Shown here piece after piece: positions 23,112 to 34,195 of a stretch of 64,000 bases of DNA. The DNA comes from Beverwykella pulmonaria (taxonomy: Eukaryota; Ascomycota; Dothideomycetes; Pleosporales; Melanommataceae). Under the pieces are notes generated by a model. The model was not told the DNA's origin. It did no database searches and saw only the letters and a list, made by a program, of their open reading frames with translations. The number at the start of each line of letters is the position of its first letter. Within the stretch, counting starts at the first letter, position 1. Location: the NCBI GenBank assembly GCA_001599595.1, contig BCHH01000008.1:1098220-1162219 (forward strand), given 5' to 3'. Position numbers and translations under genes: made by a program.

Positions 23112-23337
23112 GATAAATGATAATGGGAGAATGGCAGGGGAGGCAGTGAGTCACAAGGAGGAATTGATTGGATATAGTGTGTCTATTGAGTGATCACCGC
23201 CTTGTGTGACAGACGTGACTCGAAGAAAAACTACCGGAAAACCTGCTTTACCCATCCATCCACCTTGAAAGTTGTGTCACCATGTGTCTATACCACCCCG
23301 GACGTACGCTAAAAGGAAAGAAGAGGTGGAAAGAGAC

Positions 23338-25126
23338 TCAAGGCTTGCAGCGACCAAAGTAGCGTGGATACAGGCAGCAGTCGCGAACAGTGTGCTGCTC
23401 GCAGAGCCAGGCGAGGAAGCGCTCGAGACCGAGACCGTACCCGCCATGAGGGGAGCTACCATACCTGTAACAAGGTCAGCAACTGCACGAATATCTGAAT
23501 AAAGGAAAGAGAGAGCGCTTACTTTCGCTGGTCTGTGTACCAGTAGTACGCAGTCGGGTCGATGTTCTCCCTCGCATAGCCAGCCATCAACTCGTCGTAG
23601 TCGAAGATCCTCATGCTGCCACCCACAATCTCTCCAACGCCGGGCATCAAGCAGTCCACGCTCTCGGTCACCCTCGGGTCCTCCTTGTCCCTCATCATGT
23701 AGAAAGACTTGATCTCGGCTGGGAAGTGAGTCAAGAAGATGGGCTTGTTGATAATATCCGTCATCTTGCGCTCGGCGGCTTCTGCGATGTCGTCGCCAAA
23801 TTTATGGGGCTCTTTTGTCTCTTCGTTGATAATCTCGTGTTCGACGAGCCAGTTGATAGCGTCTGAGTACTTCATACGCAAAAAGGGTCGCTCTGGTATC
23901 TTGAACTCGGGGTTGAGGTCCATGATGTACTGCTTGACTGTTGGGTCGGCCATTGTGAGTTCCAAAACCCGACACATGACGTGCTCGAGATGTGCAAGAA
24001 GGTCGTCGAAGGTAATAAAATCCAGCTCGGCTTCCACGTGCGAGTACTCGGCCAAGTGACGTCGGGTTAAGGACTTTTCTGCTCGGAAAGACTTCTCGAT
24101 GCAGTAGACGTCGCCCATGGATGGCAAGCAAGTCTCCAAATAGAGCTGAGAAGACTGGGTGAGGTAAGCTTCCTCGTGGTAGTAGTTCAACTTGAAAAGC
24201 GTGGAGCCACCTTCAACCTGGGTCTGCACCAGGGCGGGCGGGCTGACTTTTCGCATACGGAGCTCCTTGTAGACGGCGTTGAAGGCGAACTCGACAGCAT
24301 CGCGAACGATCATGACCTTTGACGCCGTCTCTCCTCGGAGAGTGAGGTGCCGTAGGTCGAGCAGTGTCGCGTGCTCAGTGTCTTTCGACACTCTGTTGGT
24401 GATGGCATCTTCGCCGCCCGCTGCCTTCCACCCTGCGTGGATCTTAAAGTAATCCGCATGCAATTCGCGGTTGTTGGGGGCATGAGCTCCTTCTGGCACC
24501 TCCATCAACTCGCCGATGATCTCCATGCTAGTCTCTCGAGTCAACGTGAGGGCATCGTACGTCTTCGCGAGAGGGCCAGAGAAGATGACCTGCATGAACC
24601 CGTAGCCGTCTCGTAGTGTGATGAACATGAGCTCTTTCTGTCTCCGCTCCCGATGCACTCGACCAAACACCTTCACCCGTGTGCCCTTCACATCCTTGCC
24701 GTTGCCCAGTTGTATCTTCTTCGGGTCGGTGTCGTCCAGCTTGACCCTGATGGCTTCGGGCAAGCTCTTGTCCTCCTCAATCACGATCTTCTTCGAGTCT
24801 TCTAGCACCTTTTTCCTATCTGCCTCCTCTTTTGTCCTCATCGCGAGCTGCTCCTGCTCCTTCCCTGCCTTCTTCTTCTGTGCTTTGGCGAAGTTGACTG
24901 CCTTCTTCATGGCCGCCTTAGCCGGAGCCTTCCATTCCAAGCGCAATTGGGGGTCTGAGCCCTCGGCAACCTCTCCAGTCAGGCTCTTGCGTGTCTTGAA
25001 TGTTGCATCCTCTCCGCGGGTGAGAACAGCGAATCCGAGTGTTTTGTAGGGAAGACTCTCGTCGCCTGTTTGGGTGTCAATGTCTTGGCCGACGTCTTCG
25101 TCGATGTAGTAGGTGGTGTCTGCCAT
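23338..25126 (-). CDS. DED81: Cytosolic asparaginyl-tRNA synthetase
   Basis: Class IIb synthetase that charges tRNA-Asn with asparagine. Two exons, 25126..23523 and 23464..23338, with a 58-nt intron (GTAAGC donor, TTACAG acceptor), giving 576 aa. A lysine-rich eukaryotic N-terminal extension (about residues 1-125) precedes the OB-fold anticodon-binding domain ([21 protein letters not shown]). Motif 2 is visible at [21 protein letters not shown]. The second exon supplies motif 3 ([14 protein letters not shown]), without which the enzyme would lack its ATP-binding arginine, so the splice is required. There is no mitochondrial presequence. It is divergent from the DOPA-dioxygenase-like gene, and TGACTC elements lie 79-137 nt upstream. 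The possible confusion is AspRS; the subclass call rests on overall similarity to eukaryotic AsnRS. Confidence 0.93.
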
Positions 25127-25204
25127 GGTGGCGGCAATTGGGTCAAGTGGAGCGGGTTGTTGTGCGGTGTGTTCAAGAAATTGGATTCGGTGGTGGGGCG
25201 GCGG

Positions 25205-25263
25205 GAGTCATATATCGTGGCGGGGTGACTCAGGGCACCGCCACAGATTAGAGTCCGAGTCAC
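25205..25263. promoter_or_regulatory. Cluster of TGACTC (Gcn4/CpcA-type) sites before AsnRS
   Basis: Three TGACTC cores: ATGACTC (minus strand, 25211-25205), TGACTCA (plus, 25226-25232; the full palindromic TGASTCA consensus) and GTGACTC (minus, 25263-25257). They lie 79-137 nt upstream of the AsnRS ATG. Aminoacyl-tRNA synthetase genes are known targets of cross-pathway control in fungi; the function here is inferred. Confidence 0.6.
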
Positions 25264-25728
25264 TTCACGTTTCTGAGGCAGTCCTTTGTCCTGCAGTTAT
25301 GTACGTTTCACTATCTATGAAGCATTTCAAGCGACAGAACCGACGTTTCTGTAGGCCTGGAGCAAAGTCAGAGTGTACTGATTGGGCAAGAGCATCTTTG
25401 GGAACCTGCTATCAGCCAATCGCGCCTGTGGCGCTGCCGAGGCTGTGATAATGACCCCCAGCTCCGAATAGTTCCTTGGGAAGCTTCGTACTCAGGCGCT
25501 CAATTGCGTATTTGAACGGGATAAGTGACTTTTTATGGATCACGAGGAGAGGACCGGCTAGACTTAAATCAATTAGACTGGTGATCCGATTCGGATGGCA
25601 TCATCGCGTACAATTCCGCGCTGACAAACAACCCTTACTGGTACACAAGTCGTAAAAGAACAGTAGCTATATAGAGACGTGCACTGCCTCGAAGAATCGA
25701 GATCGGAACAGTTAAGAAAAACCTCAAT

Positions 25729-26463
25729 ATGTCAGATCCAAGTCTCTACACCTACCCCTCACCCCTCGAAGGCTATCAGGGCCTTGAACCACTGCCCAAG
25801 TTAGTTTCAGCTCATATATTGGTCTTGTGCATGTATATAACTGACACACAAAACAGCGAGAAAGCAGCAGACGGCAAGTCTTACGTCAACCCACCGGCCG
25901 AGAAGAAGAGTGAAGCATACAACTCGTTCGTATCGCCGATCACAAACGGCATTCGCGGAGGCTTTGAGTATGCTTACAGTCGCCAACATCGAACCATGGA
26001 CATTAATGTCTTGCTAGTATACATATATACTTTGTCCAAAATGACGCAGAGGAGGTGAAATACGCCACAGAATTGTGGGAACGTATACGGCGAGAATGTT
26101 GGATCTCCTTTCCCAAAACGACGTCTGTATACTGACTGGACCGTCCAGTCCCTGAGCTCCGCATCTACAAGATATGGGATAGACCCCTTGGGCCGCATGT
26201 GACGGGCATGTTTGAAGTGAATTTGTTCACGCCTGGTATGTACTCAATATACTCTGGAACTATGACATTGAGGTAGCTGATGATAAGCAGAGCAATTTGG
26301 CGCGTTCATTCCGTGGCTGGTGATAAACAGGGGGCCACTGTCGGCGCTGGTTCATCCTAATACGGACGAGGAGGAGCGAGACCATACTCAGCGTGCGACT
26401 TGGATGGGTCAGCCGCTGCCTCTGAACTTGAAGTTGTTCAAGAAGAGAAAAGAAGAGAAGTAG
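25729..26463 (+). CDS. DOPA 4,5-dioxygenase-like protein
   Basis: Small extradiol-dioxygenase-like family; some members open the ring of L-DOPA or other catechols, but many fungal members have no tested activity. Five exons: 25729..25799, 25857..25967, 26018..26097, 26149..26235 and 26291..26463 (introns 50-57 nt), giving 173 aa. Family landmarks appear only after splicing: FDIHIYFVQND (metal-ligand His motif), EFPELRIYKIWDRPLGPHVTGMFEV, then PEQFGAFIPWLVINRGPLSALVHPNT and DHTQRATWMG. The C terminus is an unusual lysine-rich tail (LKLFKKRKEEK). There is no signal peptide. Divergent from the AsnRS gene. The substrate is unknown; a role in melanin or catechol metabolism would be speculation. 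Confidence 0.87.
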
Positions 26464-26905
26464 ATGATGGAGACGGTGAAGGAGACGTAAGATAATGAAA
26501 CGCATCTGAGGTGATGAGGGGTGATTAGCAAGCCAATACTGCGGTTTCTTATTCAACCTAACTTGGACACATTCATAACATCACAAAAGGCGCTCAATCC
26601 TGGCTTGGGGCACTTTGTGAATTGGAGAGCTTAGTGATATCCTTCCAGTGCATCTGACTCCGCGCTATGCTGGTAATGGCGTATTATATTCCACTGACGG
26701 GCACAGATCTTGTGCCATAATGCCTCCACATGCTGCCACTATTTTCGTCAAGTGTGAATTTCCGGGTAGCCCTTCCACGCATACACATGCCGTAGGCAAT
26801 GTAACCTGCCTAGCATATGCCGCCGTGTGGGCTCCAGATGAGGCTGCAGAGGTAAACGTAACCCCATCGGCTCTTTAGACAGTTCCCAATACCATGCTAT
26901 CCACC
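26464..26905. other. Convergent 3' region, DOPA dioxygenase-like / SRP14
   Basis: 442 nt between converging stop codons, no gene seen. Confidence 0.45.
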
Positions 26906-27401
26906 TCATCCTTTCGGCTCTCCCGAAACGACCTTTTTCTTCTTCTTGTCCTTCTTCCCCTTTTTCCGATCTCTCTTCTTCAAACCGCTCATCCCCGCCT
27001 TGCACGCCTCCGCATACCGCGCATAGAACCCGTCCAGTTTATCTGACTGTACAACCGTAGAGAGCTTGATCCTATCAACATCTTCTCTGTCCGTTCCTGG
27101 CCTGCCTGTTCCCGGTCGCTTCGATGATTTATTGTTGGACGCGCGAATGAGGACCGGGAGCGGATTCTCGGGGTGCGTGTCCCATAGTGGGTCGTCGAGG
27201 ATTGTGGACGGAGACGGTATCTCGACCTCGTTGTGCGTTAGGCGCTTTTGTGTGAGGTATATGGTGCCATGGCCCTTTTTGCGATTGTATTCGAAGAGGT
27301 CGCCGAGTTTTGTGAAGAACTACCGTCCTAGTTAGCGGCGCATTTCCAAAATTCGGCAATGTAGTAATTACGTCTTCATTGGACAGATGATCCCCAGCCA
27401 T
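26906..27401 (-). CDS. SRP14: Signal recognition particle subunit SRP14
   Basis: Alu-domain protein of SRP; with its partner it binds SRP RNA and slows elongation during targeting to the ER. Two exons, 27401..27372 (MAGDHLSNED) and 27319..26906, with a 52-nt intron whose branch is CGCTAACTA, giving 147 aa. The SRP14 signature follows the splice directly: FFTKLGDLFEYNRKKGHGTIYLTQKRL. Next come PLLVLIRA-like text (PLPVLIRASNNK) and the C-terminal FYARYAEACKAGMSGLKKRDRKK helix. The end is a lysine-rich tail (KKDKKKKK), common in fungal SRP14. Divergent from SGD1 with only 173 nt between start codons. Confidence 0.94.
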
Positions 27402-27574
27402 GTTGAAGTCCCGAATGCTATGATTTTCTCTCCATGCGTGGTGTCGTGTGGCGGGTGCGGGGTGAACGTGAATTCGATGTGGGACGGCGGCGAAGAAGTG
27501 CGGAGCGGAAGCGGGGACAAAAACCTCCGACCCAGAAATCTTTTTGGAACCAACCACCGCTTCGTCTCGACACC
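27402..27574. promoter_or_regulatory. Very short bidirectional promoter, SRP14 / SGD1
   Basis: Only 173 nt lie between the two divergent ATGs, so both 5' leaders and promoters must share or overlap. No TATA box was recognised. Confidence 0.55.
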
Positions 27575-30277
27575 ATGCCCCCACGATATGGAGGCCCGAA
27601 GCTGCCAAAGGAGCTCTTGAGCCAGGTTGGAGGTACGTACGTTTTATAAAAGGATAAAAAATAGTAAATCTTTTGGCGATTTTTACCTTCCTTTGCCCTC
27701 TGGTCCTGCGGTCTGATAACTGTCTCTTCTATTGCATTCATGCATCCCATATGCAGTTGACATTACCCTCAGCAGCTTAAACTAAAGTCTAGGTACTAAT
27801 TCGCAACAGATCCTGTCCGTCAAGGCAAGCGTGGCCGCGGACACAATGTACCTCTGACTCGCAAAGATCGTCGAAAGGCAGAGCGCGTAGAAGACAAGGT
27901 GCGGAAGACGCAGAACCAGGGACACAAGATACAGAAGAAGCAAACGCGAATTCAAAACGGGAATGGACATGCTCACGTTGAGCCCGAGTCGGAGAATGAG
28001 GAGGAAGGCAGTGAGGAGGAGCTGCCTCCGCCTCGACCTTCTAAAGCCAACAAGGAAGCAGAGAAGTCATTGAAGAGCATCCTGAAAAGGACGTCGTCCG
28101 ACACTCAATCTACACGAAAGAAGGAACCATCTCCTTCCCCGCCCCCGAGAGTCTCACGGGCAGTCAAAGACAAGCTTGCGCAAGATGACGATGACATTGC
28201 TGCACTGGAGAAGAAGCTAGGAATCAAGAAGAAGAAGAAAAAGTCAACGGATGCCCTCGATGATGGGTTGGAAGATCTCTTTGGGGACTTGGGCGCATTC
28301 GACAGCGATGATGAAATGGCTGGGGAGAGGCCACCAAAACGGAAGAGGGCAGCTGAAGATGAGAAGTGGCTTGCAGACAAGAGGCAAAAAGCACTCAGGC
28401 AAGAGGCGGAGGTCTCAAGTGATGAGGACGACTATCTTGACGACGACATGGATGATGTGGATTCGGACGAGGAGATGGATGGCGAGAACTCCGATTTCGA
28501 AGGCTTCGATTCCAACGACGAAGTTGAACCTACGGTTACACGTGTTCGAGAGAATCCATATGTTGCTCCAACAACATCTGATACCACGACACCCATGAAA
28601 TACATACCGCCCGCCCTCCGAGGGCCTCCTTCAAGCGATTCGGAAGCACTTGCCAGGCTCAAGCGGCAGATCCAGGGCCTGCTCAACAGGCTATCAGATG
28701 CCAACATGCTCACAATCCTAAAGGATGTCGAGCAGATATATCAGAGCAATGCTCGCGGCTACGTGAACACGACAGTTGTTGACTTGCTCATTGGGCTCCT
28801 GTCCGATGAGACTGTCCTTCCAGATACGTTCTTGATCCTCCACTCGGGGTTTATTGCCGCGATTTACAAGGTTATTGGGCCTGATTTTGGTGCTCAAATA
28901 ATTGAGCAGATCGTCTCCGAGTTCGACAAGCACTACCAGACGAACAAATCCGGGTTAGGGAAACATGCGACCAATCTGATTTCCTTGATTGCACAGCTAT
29001 ATTGCTTCCAAGTCGTTGGGAGTAACTTAGTGTTTGACTACATCAAGCTATTTCTAGACGAACTGTCCGACTTGAACACCGAACTGCTCCTAAGGATTGT
29101 GAAAGTGTCTGGGTTCCAGTTACGACAAGATGATCCGACGTCGCTGAAAGAGATTGTGCTACGTCTGCAAAAATCGGTAGCCAAAGTCGGAGAAAGTAGC
29201 TTACCCGTACGGACTAAGTTCATGATCGAGACCATCAACAACCTTAAAAACAACCGAATGAAGACGGGTGTGGCAGCATCAGAGATCGTTACTGAACATA
29301 CCACGAGGATGAAGAAGCAACTAGGTACTATGAACACCCGCAATCTGAAAGGAACAGAGCCTCTGCGCATCACCCTCGCAGACATCAGGGACACAGAGAA
29401 GAAGGGAAAATGGTGGCTAGTAGGGGCAAGCTGGCGGAACGACACTGCCAGCAACGCAGCGAGTCGAGAAACTGAAGAGATCAATCTTAAAGAGCTAACA
29501 AAGGGCGATGCTGAAGCTGATGTCGAAGTGGACTTGGTCCAGCTTGCCAGAGAGCAACGCATGAACACTGACGTACGGCGAGCCATTTTCGTCACCATCA
29601 TGTCGGCAAGTGACTTCAAAGACGCACACATGCGCCTTCTGAAGCTCAACCTCAAAAGGTCCCAGGAAATGGAGATACCTAGGGTCATCGTTCACTGTGC
29701 GGGATGCGAGAAGATGTATAACCCCTACTATACACTTCTTGCCCGCAAGTTTTGTTCGGATCACAAGTCGCGCAATTGCTTCCAATTCGCACTGTGGGAC
29801 ATTTTCAAGAGCTTAGGAGAGAAGAAGGAAGGCCTTGAAGGCCCTGACGATGAGGATGATGAGGATGATGAAAAGAAGGACAATGTATCATTGCGGAGAC
29901 TGGTTAATTTGGGAAAGCTCTACGGGACACTAATTGCCAGAGGTGGACTTTCAATTACTAGTCTGAAGCCGCTGAATTTCCCCTACCTTCAGCCAAAGAC
30001 TAAAACCCTCATCGAAATCTTGCTTGTGGCCACCATCCTCGAGTCGCAGAAGGGTGCAGAGGAAGGCAGAAAAGAAAAGGGCCTGTTGAACATCTTTATC
30101 AACGCGGACACCGCACCGGAGATGATCACTGGCCTGCAGTACTTCCTGAAGAAGGTCGTCAGTAAGACAGATATCACAGCGAACAAGGCCGAGAAGGAGA
30201 CAGTCAAGTGGGCGTGCAAGTCAGTGGTGGCAATGCTCAGCAGGGTGATGGCGACTACAACGTTGGAAGAGGAATGA
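27575..30277 (+). CDS. SGD1: Nucleolar MIF4G-domain protein SGD1 / NOM1
   Basis: Nucleolar protein of 40S subunit biogenesis (pre-18S processing). Two exons, 27575..27632 and 27810..30277, separated by a 177-nt intron (GTACGT donor, CAACAG acceptor), giving 841 aa. The first exon encodes MPPRYGGPKLPKELLSQVG, matching the usual fungal N terminus, so the ATG at 27899 is not the real start. Residues 30-270 are highly charged, with lysine runs (KKKKKKS) and acidic blocks. The MIF4G domain starts around residue 300 (LARLKRQIQGLLNRLSDANMLTILKDVEQIY). The MA3 domain begins near 600 (DVRRAIFVTIMSASDFKDAHMRLLKLNL). The FCSDHKSRNCFQFALWDIFK segment is typical of the family. Confidence 0.94.
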
Positions 30278-30569
30278 TGGATGAACACATGATACTCCCA
30301 TAGATGAATGTAGAATGTAATGGTAATGAGCAGATCAGTAATTGGTTGCCGTTTTGCCTCTGGACGCCGCTGTTCGAGTGGCGCGTGTGGATTGTCAGCC
30401 ACCCACTGCTAACCGGAAGAGCCCGAGCTCCGCAACGAAAGTGCTGCCGCCGTCATCTCAGCGCTCAACAACACCTCAAACCCGACATCTCGTCCATTGA
30501 CTCCGCCCACCCACTCCGCCGTACTGATCACGGCCTTCCTATCCTTCGGGACAATCTTCCATTCACACA

Positions 30570-32361
30570 ATGTTCCGGTCCGTCGTACCTCGCGCAGCGC
30601 CAAGGTCGCTGTTGCGACCTGTTTCTCAAAGCACCTTTTGCGCGCCAAACATCTACTTCCAGGGCCGACTACGACGAGGCTATGCTTCCGAGGCTGGTCA
30701 GTACCACTGTTATGAAGCCCGCGTGACGAGAGGGTGCTAATTGTGCCATAGAAGAGAAAGACCTGGTTATTATCGGCGGCGGCGTTGCGGGATATGTTGC
30801 AGCCATCAAAGCTGGCCAGGCCGGTCTGAAGGTTCGCTGGCAATTTTGACAGGACTCTGCGGTCAACAGCTCACACCCAGCTTTTTAGGTCGCATGTATC
30901 GAAAAGCGCGGCAGTCTCGGAGGAACATGCTTGAACGTTGGTTGCATCCCCTCGAAATCTCTCCTCAACAACTCGCACCTTTACCACACGATCCTCCATG
31001 ACACAAAGGGCCGCGGTATCGAAGTCGGCGATGTCACGCTTAATTTGGGGGCTATGATGAAGGCGAAAGAGTCGTCCGTGTCCGGCTTGACCAAGGGTAT
31101 CGAATTTTTGTTCAAGAAGAACAACGTGGAGTACATCAAGGGTACCGGTGCATTCAAGGATGAGCACACCGTTGCAGTCAATCTTGTTGATGGAGGAGAG
31201 ACTGAGCTCCGCGGCAAGAACATCTTCATCGCCACTGGCTCCGAGGCGACGCCCTTCCCTGGCTTGACCATCGATGAGGAGAAGGTCATCACCAGCACCG
31301 GCGCTATTGCGCTCAAGGAGGTGCCGAAGAAGATGATTGTTATTGGAGGCGGCATCATCGGTCTCGAAATGGTACGACTTCTCGTCTTCTCCGACGAATA
31401 TCGCTAATGACTAAAAGGGATCTGTTTGGTCGAGATTAGGCGCAGAGGTCACGGTTGTGGAGTACCTTGGTCAGATTGGAGGACCTGGCATGGATGCCGA
31501 GATTGCGAAGATGACACAGAAGCTGCTCACCAAGCAGGGGATGAAGTTCAAGCTGAACACAAAGGTCATGGGAGGCGACGTCTCCACCTCGAGCGTTGCG
31601 ATCAACGTTGAGGCTGCGAAGGGCGGCAAGGAGGAATCCGTAAGTTTATCTTCACAAAAACCATTTCAAAACTAGGCTAACTGATGTAGCTTGACGCCGA
31701 CGTTGTTCTTGTCGCCATTGGACGCCGACCATACACCGCTGGATTGGGTCTGGAGAACATTGGCCTGGAGACCGATGAGAGGGGCCGCTTGATCATTGAC
31801 CACGAGTTCCGCACGAAGATTCCGCACATTCGATCTATCGGCGACGTCACTTTCGGACCCATGCTTGCCCACAAAGCTGAGGAGGAGGGTGTTGCCGCCG
31901 TCGAGTTCCTCACAAAAGGCTATGGTCATGTCAACTACGGCGCCATCCCTTCCGTTATGTACACACATCCTGAAGTCGCATGGGTCGGGCAGAATGAACA
32001 GGAACTGAAGGCTGCGGACGTTAAGTACAAGGTTGGAAGCTTCCCCTTCTCCGCCAACTCGAGGGCGAAGACCAACCTCGACACTGAAGGTATTGTCAAG
32101 TTCCTTGCGGATGCTAAGACGGACCGAATATTGGGCATTCACATTGTTGGACCCAATGCCGGCGAGATGATCGCGGAGGGTGTTCTCGCTCTCGAATACG
32201 GAGCGAGCTCAGAAGGTAAGCTCATTCGCACCACCAATTTGTCTAGAATACATGCTAACTTGATTGCAGATGTTGCCCGCACATCACACGCTCACCCTAC
32301 ACTCTCGGAAGCGTTCAAGGAGGCAGCTATGGCGACCTACGACAAAGCTATCCACTTTTAA
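30570..32361 (+). CDS. LPD1: Dihydrolipoamide dehydrogenase (E3), mitochondrial
   Basis: FAD-disulfide oxidoreductase that reoxidises dihydrolipoamide using NAD+; the shared E3 of the pyruvate, 2-oxoglutarate and branched-chain dehydrogenases and the glycine cleavage system. Six exons: 30570..30696, 30752..30831, 30889..31371, 31418..31639, 31690..32215 and 32270..32361 (introns 46-57 nt), giving 509 aa. Residues 1-42 are an Arg-rich mitochondrial presequence. The FAD motif [12 protein letters not shown], the redox pair [13 protein letters not shown] (C83, C88), the NAD motif [16 protein letters not shown] and the catalytic SHAHPTLSE (H488, E493) are all intact. The last motif depends on the short sixth exon. 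An ATTGG (CCAAT) box at 30341-30345 is 225 nt upstream. Confidence 0.96.
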
Positions 32362-32600
32362 ATTTGATTTTGTTAGTTGGGGGACTGTTTCAGCATCGTG
32401 CATCAAGTGGAGCTCCGAGTGGGAGTCTGTGAATAGTACCTGTAATATATATAGAATGCCTCCAGCATTTTAAAAGAACACAGGTTGGATTTGCTGTTTT
32501 CATCGAAGTTGTGAATATGGATGAAGAGCGTGCATCACCAATGTGGCGGACAGGGCCAATTATCCCTGTCACGCTAGCGTGATGGGCGTGGGACGTGTAC

Positions 32601-32624
32601 CGCGTTCTTCGGCGCGTTCCCGCG
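32601..32624. promoter_or_regulatory. CGCGTT repeats and E2F-like site before SLD2
   Basis: CGCGTT occurs twice (32601-32606 and 32613-32618) and TTCCCGCG at 32617-32624, about 73-96 nt before the SLD2 ATG. These resemble MBF/E2F-type cell-cycle elements, but neither CGCGTT copy is a full ACGCGT. Confidence 0.4.
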
Positions 32625-32696
32625 ATCTTCAATTTGCCTTCCTTCCACACCCACATGCCCATTCTCTCCCACACCACGACAAATTGCCTGCACCCC

Positions 32697-34195
32697 ATGG
32701 AGAATTCTAATCTTGAGGAGCGCTCCCATGCCCTTCGACACGATTTGAAGGCCTGGGAAAAGGAATTTGCAGCGCAGAATAACGGGCGGAAAGCTGGACG
32801 CGATGACATCAAGGCAAATGCGACGATATGTATGCACGCGAGCAGTACAATTCCTTTGACTCCCACCACTGACACTCTCTAGCCAAAAAGTACAAGGAAT
32901 ACAACAAGATCCGCGAGGTGCTCGCAGGCAAAGCTGCTCCTTCAACACCCTCACGACGCCGCAAACTCGCCCACGATGCCGATCGAACTCCGAAAGCGCT
33001 CCCAAAGCCCCTCGCATCCACCCCGCTAAAGAGGAAATACGATGACAATGCAAATGCCACAAACGCACTGGATATGGCTGTCGAATTTCTCTCCCCCCAG
33101 GGCCCCACCGTGATCGGACCTACCCCACAACGCGACGGCATAGTGCTGGGTCTCTTCGACCTTCTCCCGGCCGAGACACCCAGTAAGAGAAGGACAGTCC
33201 TCGGTGATGTTGTACCGAATATGCTGCAGACACCGAGCAAGAACAATGGCAAAGCGGAGAGTGAGGCCTCGATAGAGTCTATGACGAGAGGAGAAAAGAC
33301 GCCCTTGTCCACAGGCAAGAGGTTTCTGCTGGACAGATTCGTTACGCCGAAGAAGAGGAAGCTAGATGATCAAGGCATGCCCACCTCGGCATTGAAGGGG
33401 TTCTCCACGCCGTCGTTTCTGCGCCGAGATAATGTGCTGGAGGTTGTTAGCGAGGATGAGGATCATGAGACGACGCCGCGACCGGCCCCGTGGAAGCGGA
33501 GGGGCCTTGGGAGGAGTCTGAGCAGTATGATTCAGTCGATGAAGAAGCAGGAAGAGGATCGGTTGGACGAGGAAGCGGAGATCATGCGGGAAATGGAGAT
33601 GGAGGCCGAGGGCATCTTTGTACCGCCGAGGAAGCCAGCGGTATCAGACGTTCTCGTTGAAGATAGTCAGGTTCAGATGCCTTTGGGTCCGGACCGTGGC
33701 ATAGAGTCAGAGGAAGACGATGAGGAGGCAGGGAATCTGGATCGGAATGGCCAGCCGAGAAAGGTGTGGAAGAAGAAAGGGCAGAAGCGGACAACTCGGC
33801 GCGTTATTATGCGGCCAATCTTCACGAAGCCAAAGCCTGCGACTGCTCCTCCGCCTCTGGATGAGGATTTGAAAGTGGAGGCTGGGGTGCCAGAAACCCA
33901 ACAACCCACTGAACCTGCTGCAAGCGATAACGACCAGGATCTCTCTGAAGACGAAGGTTCGGAATACGCCAGCGACTGTTCTCACACACCGAAGAAGCGG
34001 AAGATCCAACCCAAGAAATCAACAGTTGCGCCAACGTCAGATCCCAAGGATGAGAATAACGTGGGACCGGTGAAGAAGGCTGTACGAAAGGTCAAGGCCA
34101 CTGCGCATGCAAACTACCGCAGACTGAAAATCAAGAGCAAAGGTGGTACTGGAGCTGGAAATGGCGGTAAAGGTCGGTTCGGCCGGAGGAGATAG
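32697..34195 (+). CDS. SLD2: DNA replication regulator SLD2 (DRC1)
   Basis: CDK substrate that, when phosphorylated, binds Dpb11 to start replication; related to the N terminus of RecQL4. Two exons, 32697..32829 and 32883..34195, with a 53-nt intron (GTATGC donor, CTCTAG acceptor), giving 481 aa. The conserved N-terminal block (LKAWEKEFAAQNNGRKAGRDDIKANATI|SKKYKEYNKIREVLAGK) spans the splice and is diagnostic. The rest is basic and disordered, with many Ser/Thr-Pro sites in the first half (for example TPSRRRK, TPLKRK, TPSKRR, TPKKRK), as expected of a CDK-regulated protein. The C terminus is Lys/Arg/Gly-rich (NYRRLKIKSKGG...GRFGRRR). In-frame ATGs exist up to 34 codons upstream, but only the chosen start begins the conserved block cleanly. 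Confidence 0.9.

Larger units (their letters stand above)
21737..23337. other. Long convergent intergenic region, RCO1 / AsnRS
   Basis: 1.6 kb between converging genes. Short ORFs on both strands lack recognisable features. It contains two short simple repeats (22704-22739 and 23091-23111). No tRNA-like fold or transposon remnant was noticed by eye. Confidence 0.5.

Noticed and set aside
21737..23337. Possible transposon remnant or tRNA in the longest gene-poor stretch
   Set aside because: No terminal repeats, transposase-like ORF or cloverleaf with a GTTCGA-type box could be found by eye.
24618..25049. 143-codon Ser/Phe-rich plus-strand ORF resembling a membrane protein
   Set aside because: Antisense of the lysine-rich AsnRS N-terminal extension; hydrophobicity arises from complementing AAG/GAG codons.
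29038..29688. 216-codon minus-strand ORF
   Set aside because: Antisense shadow of the SGD1 coding exon.
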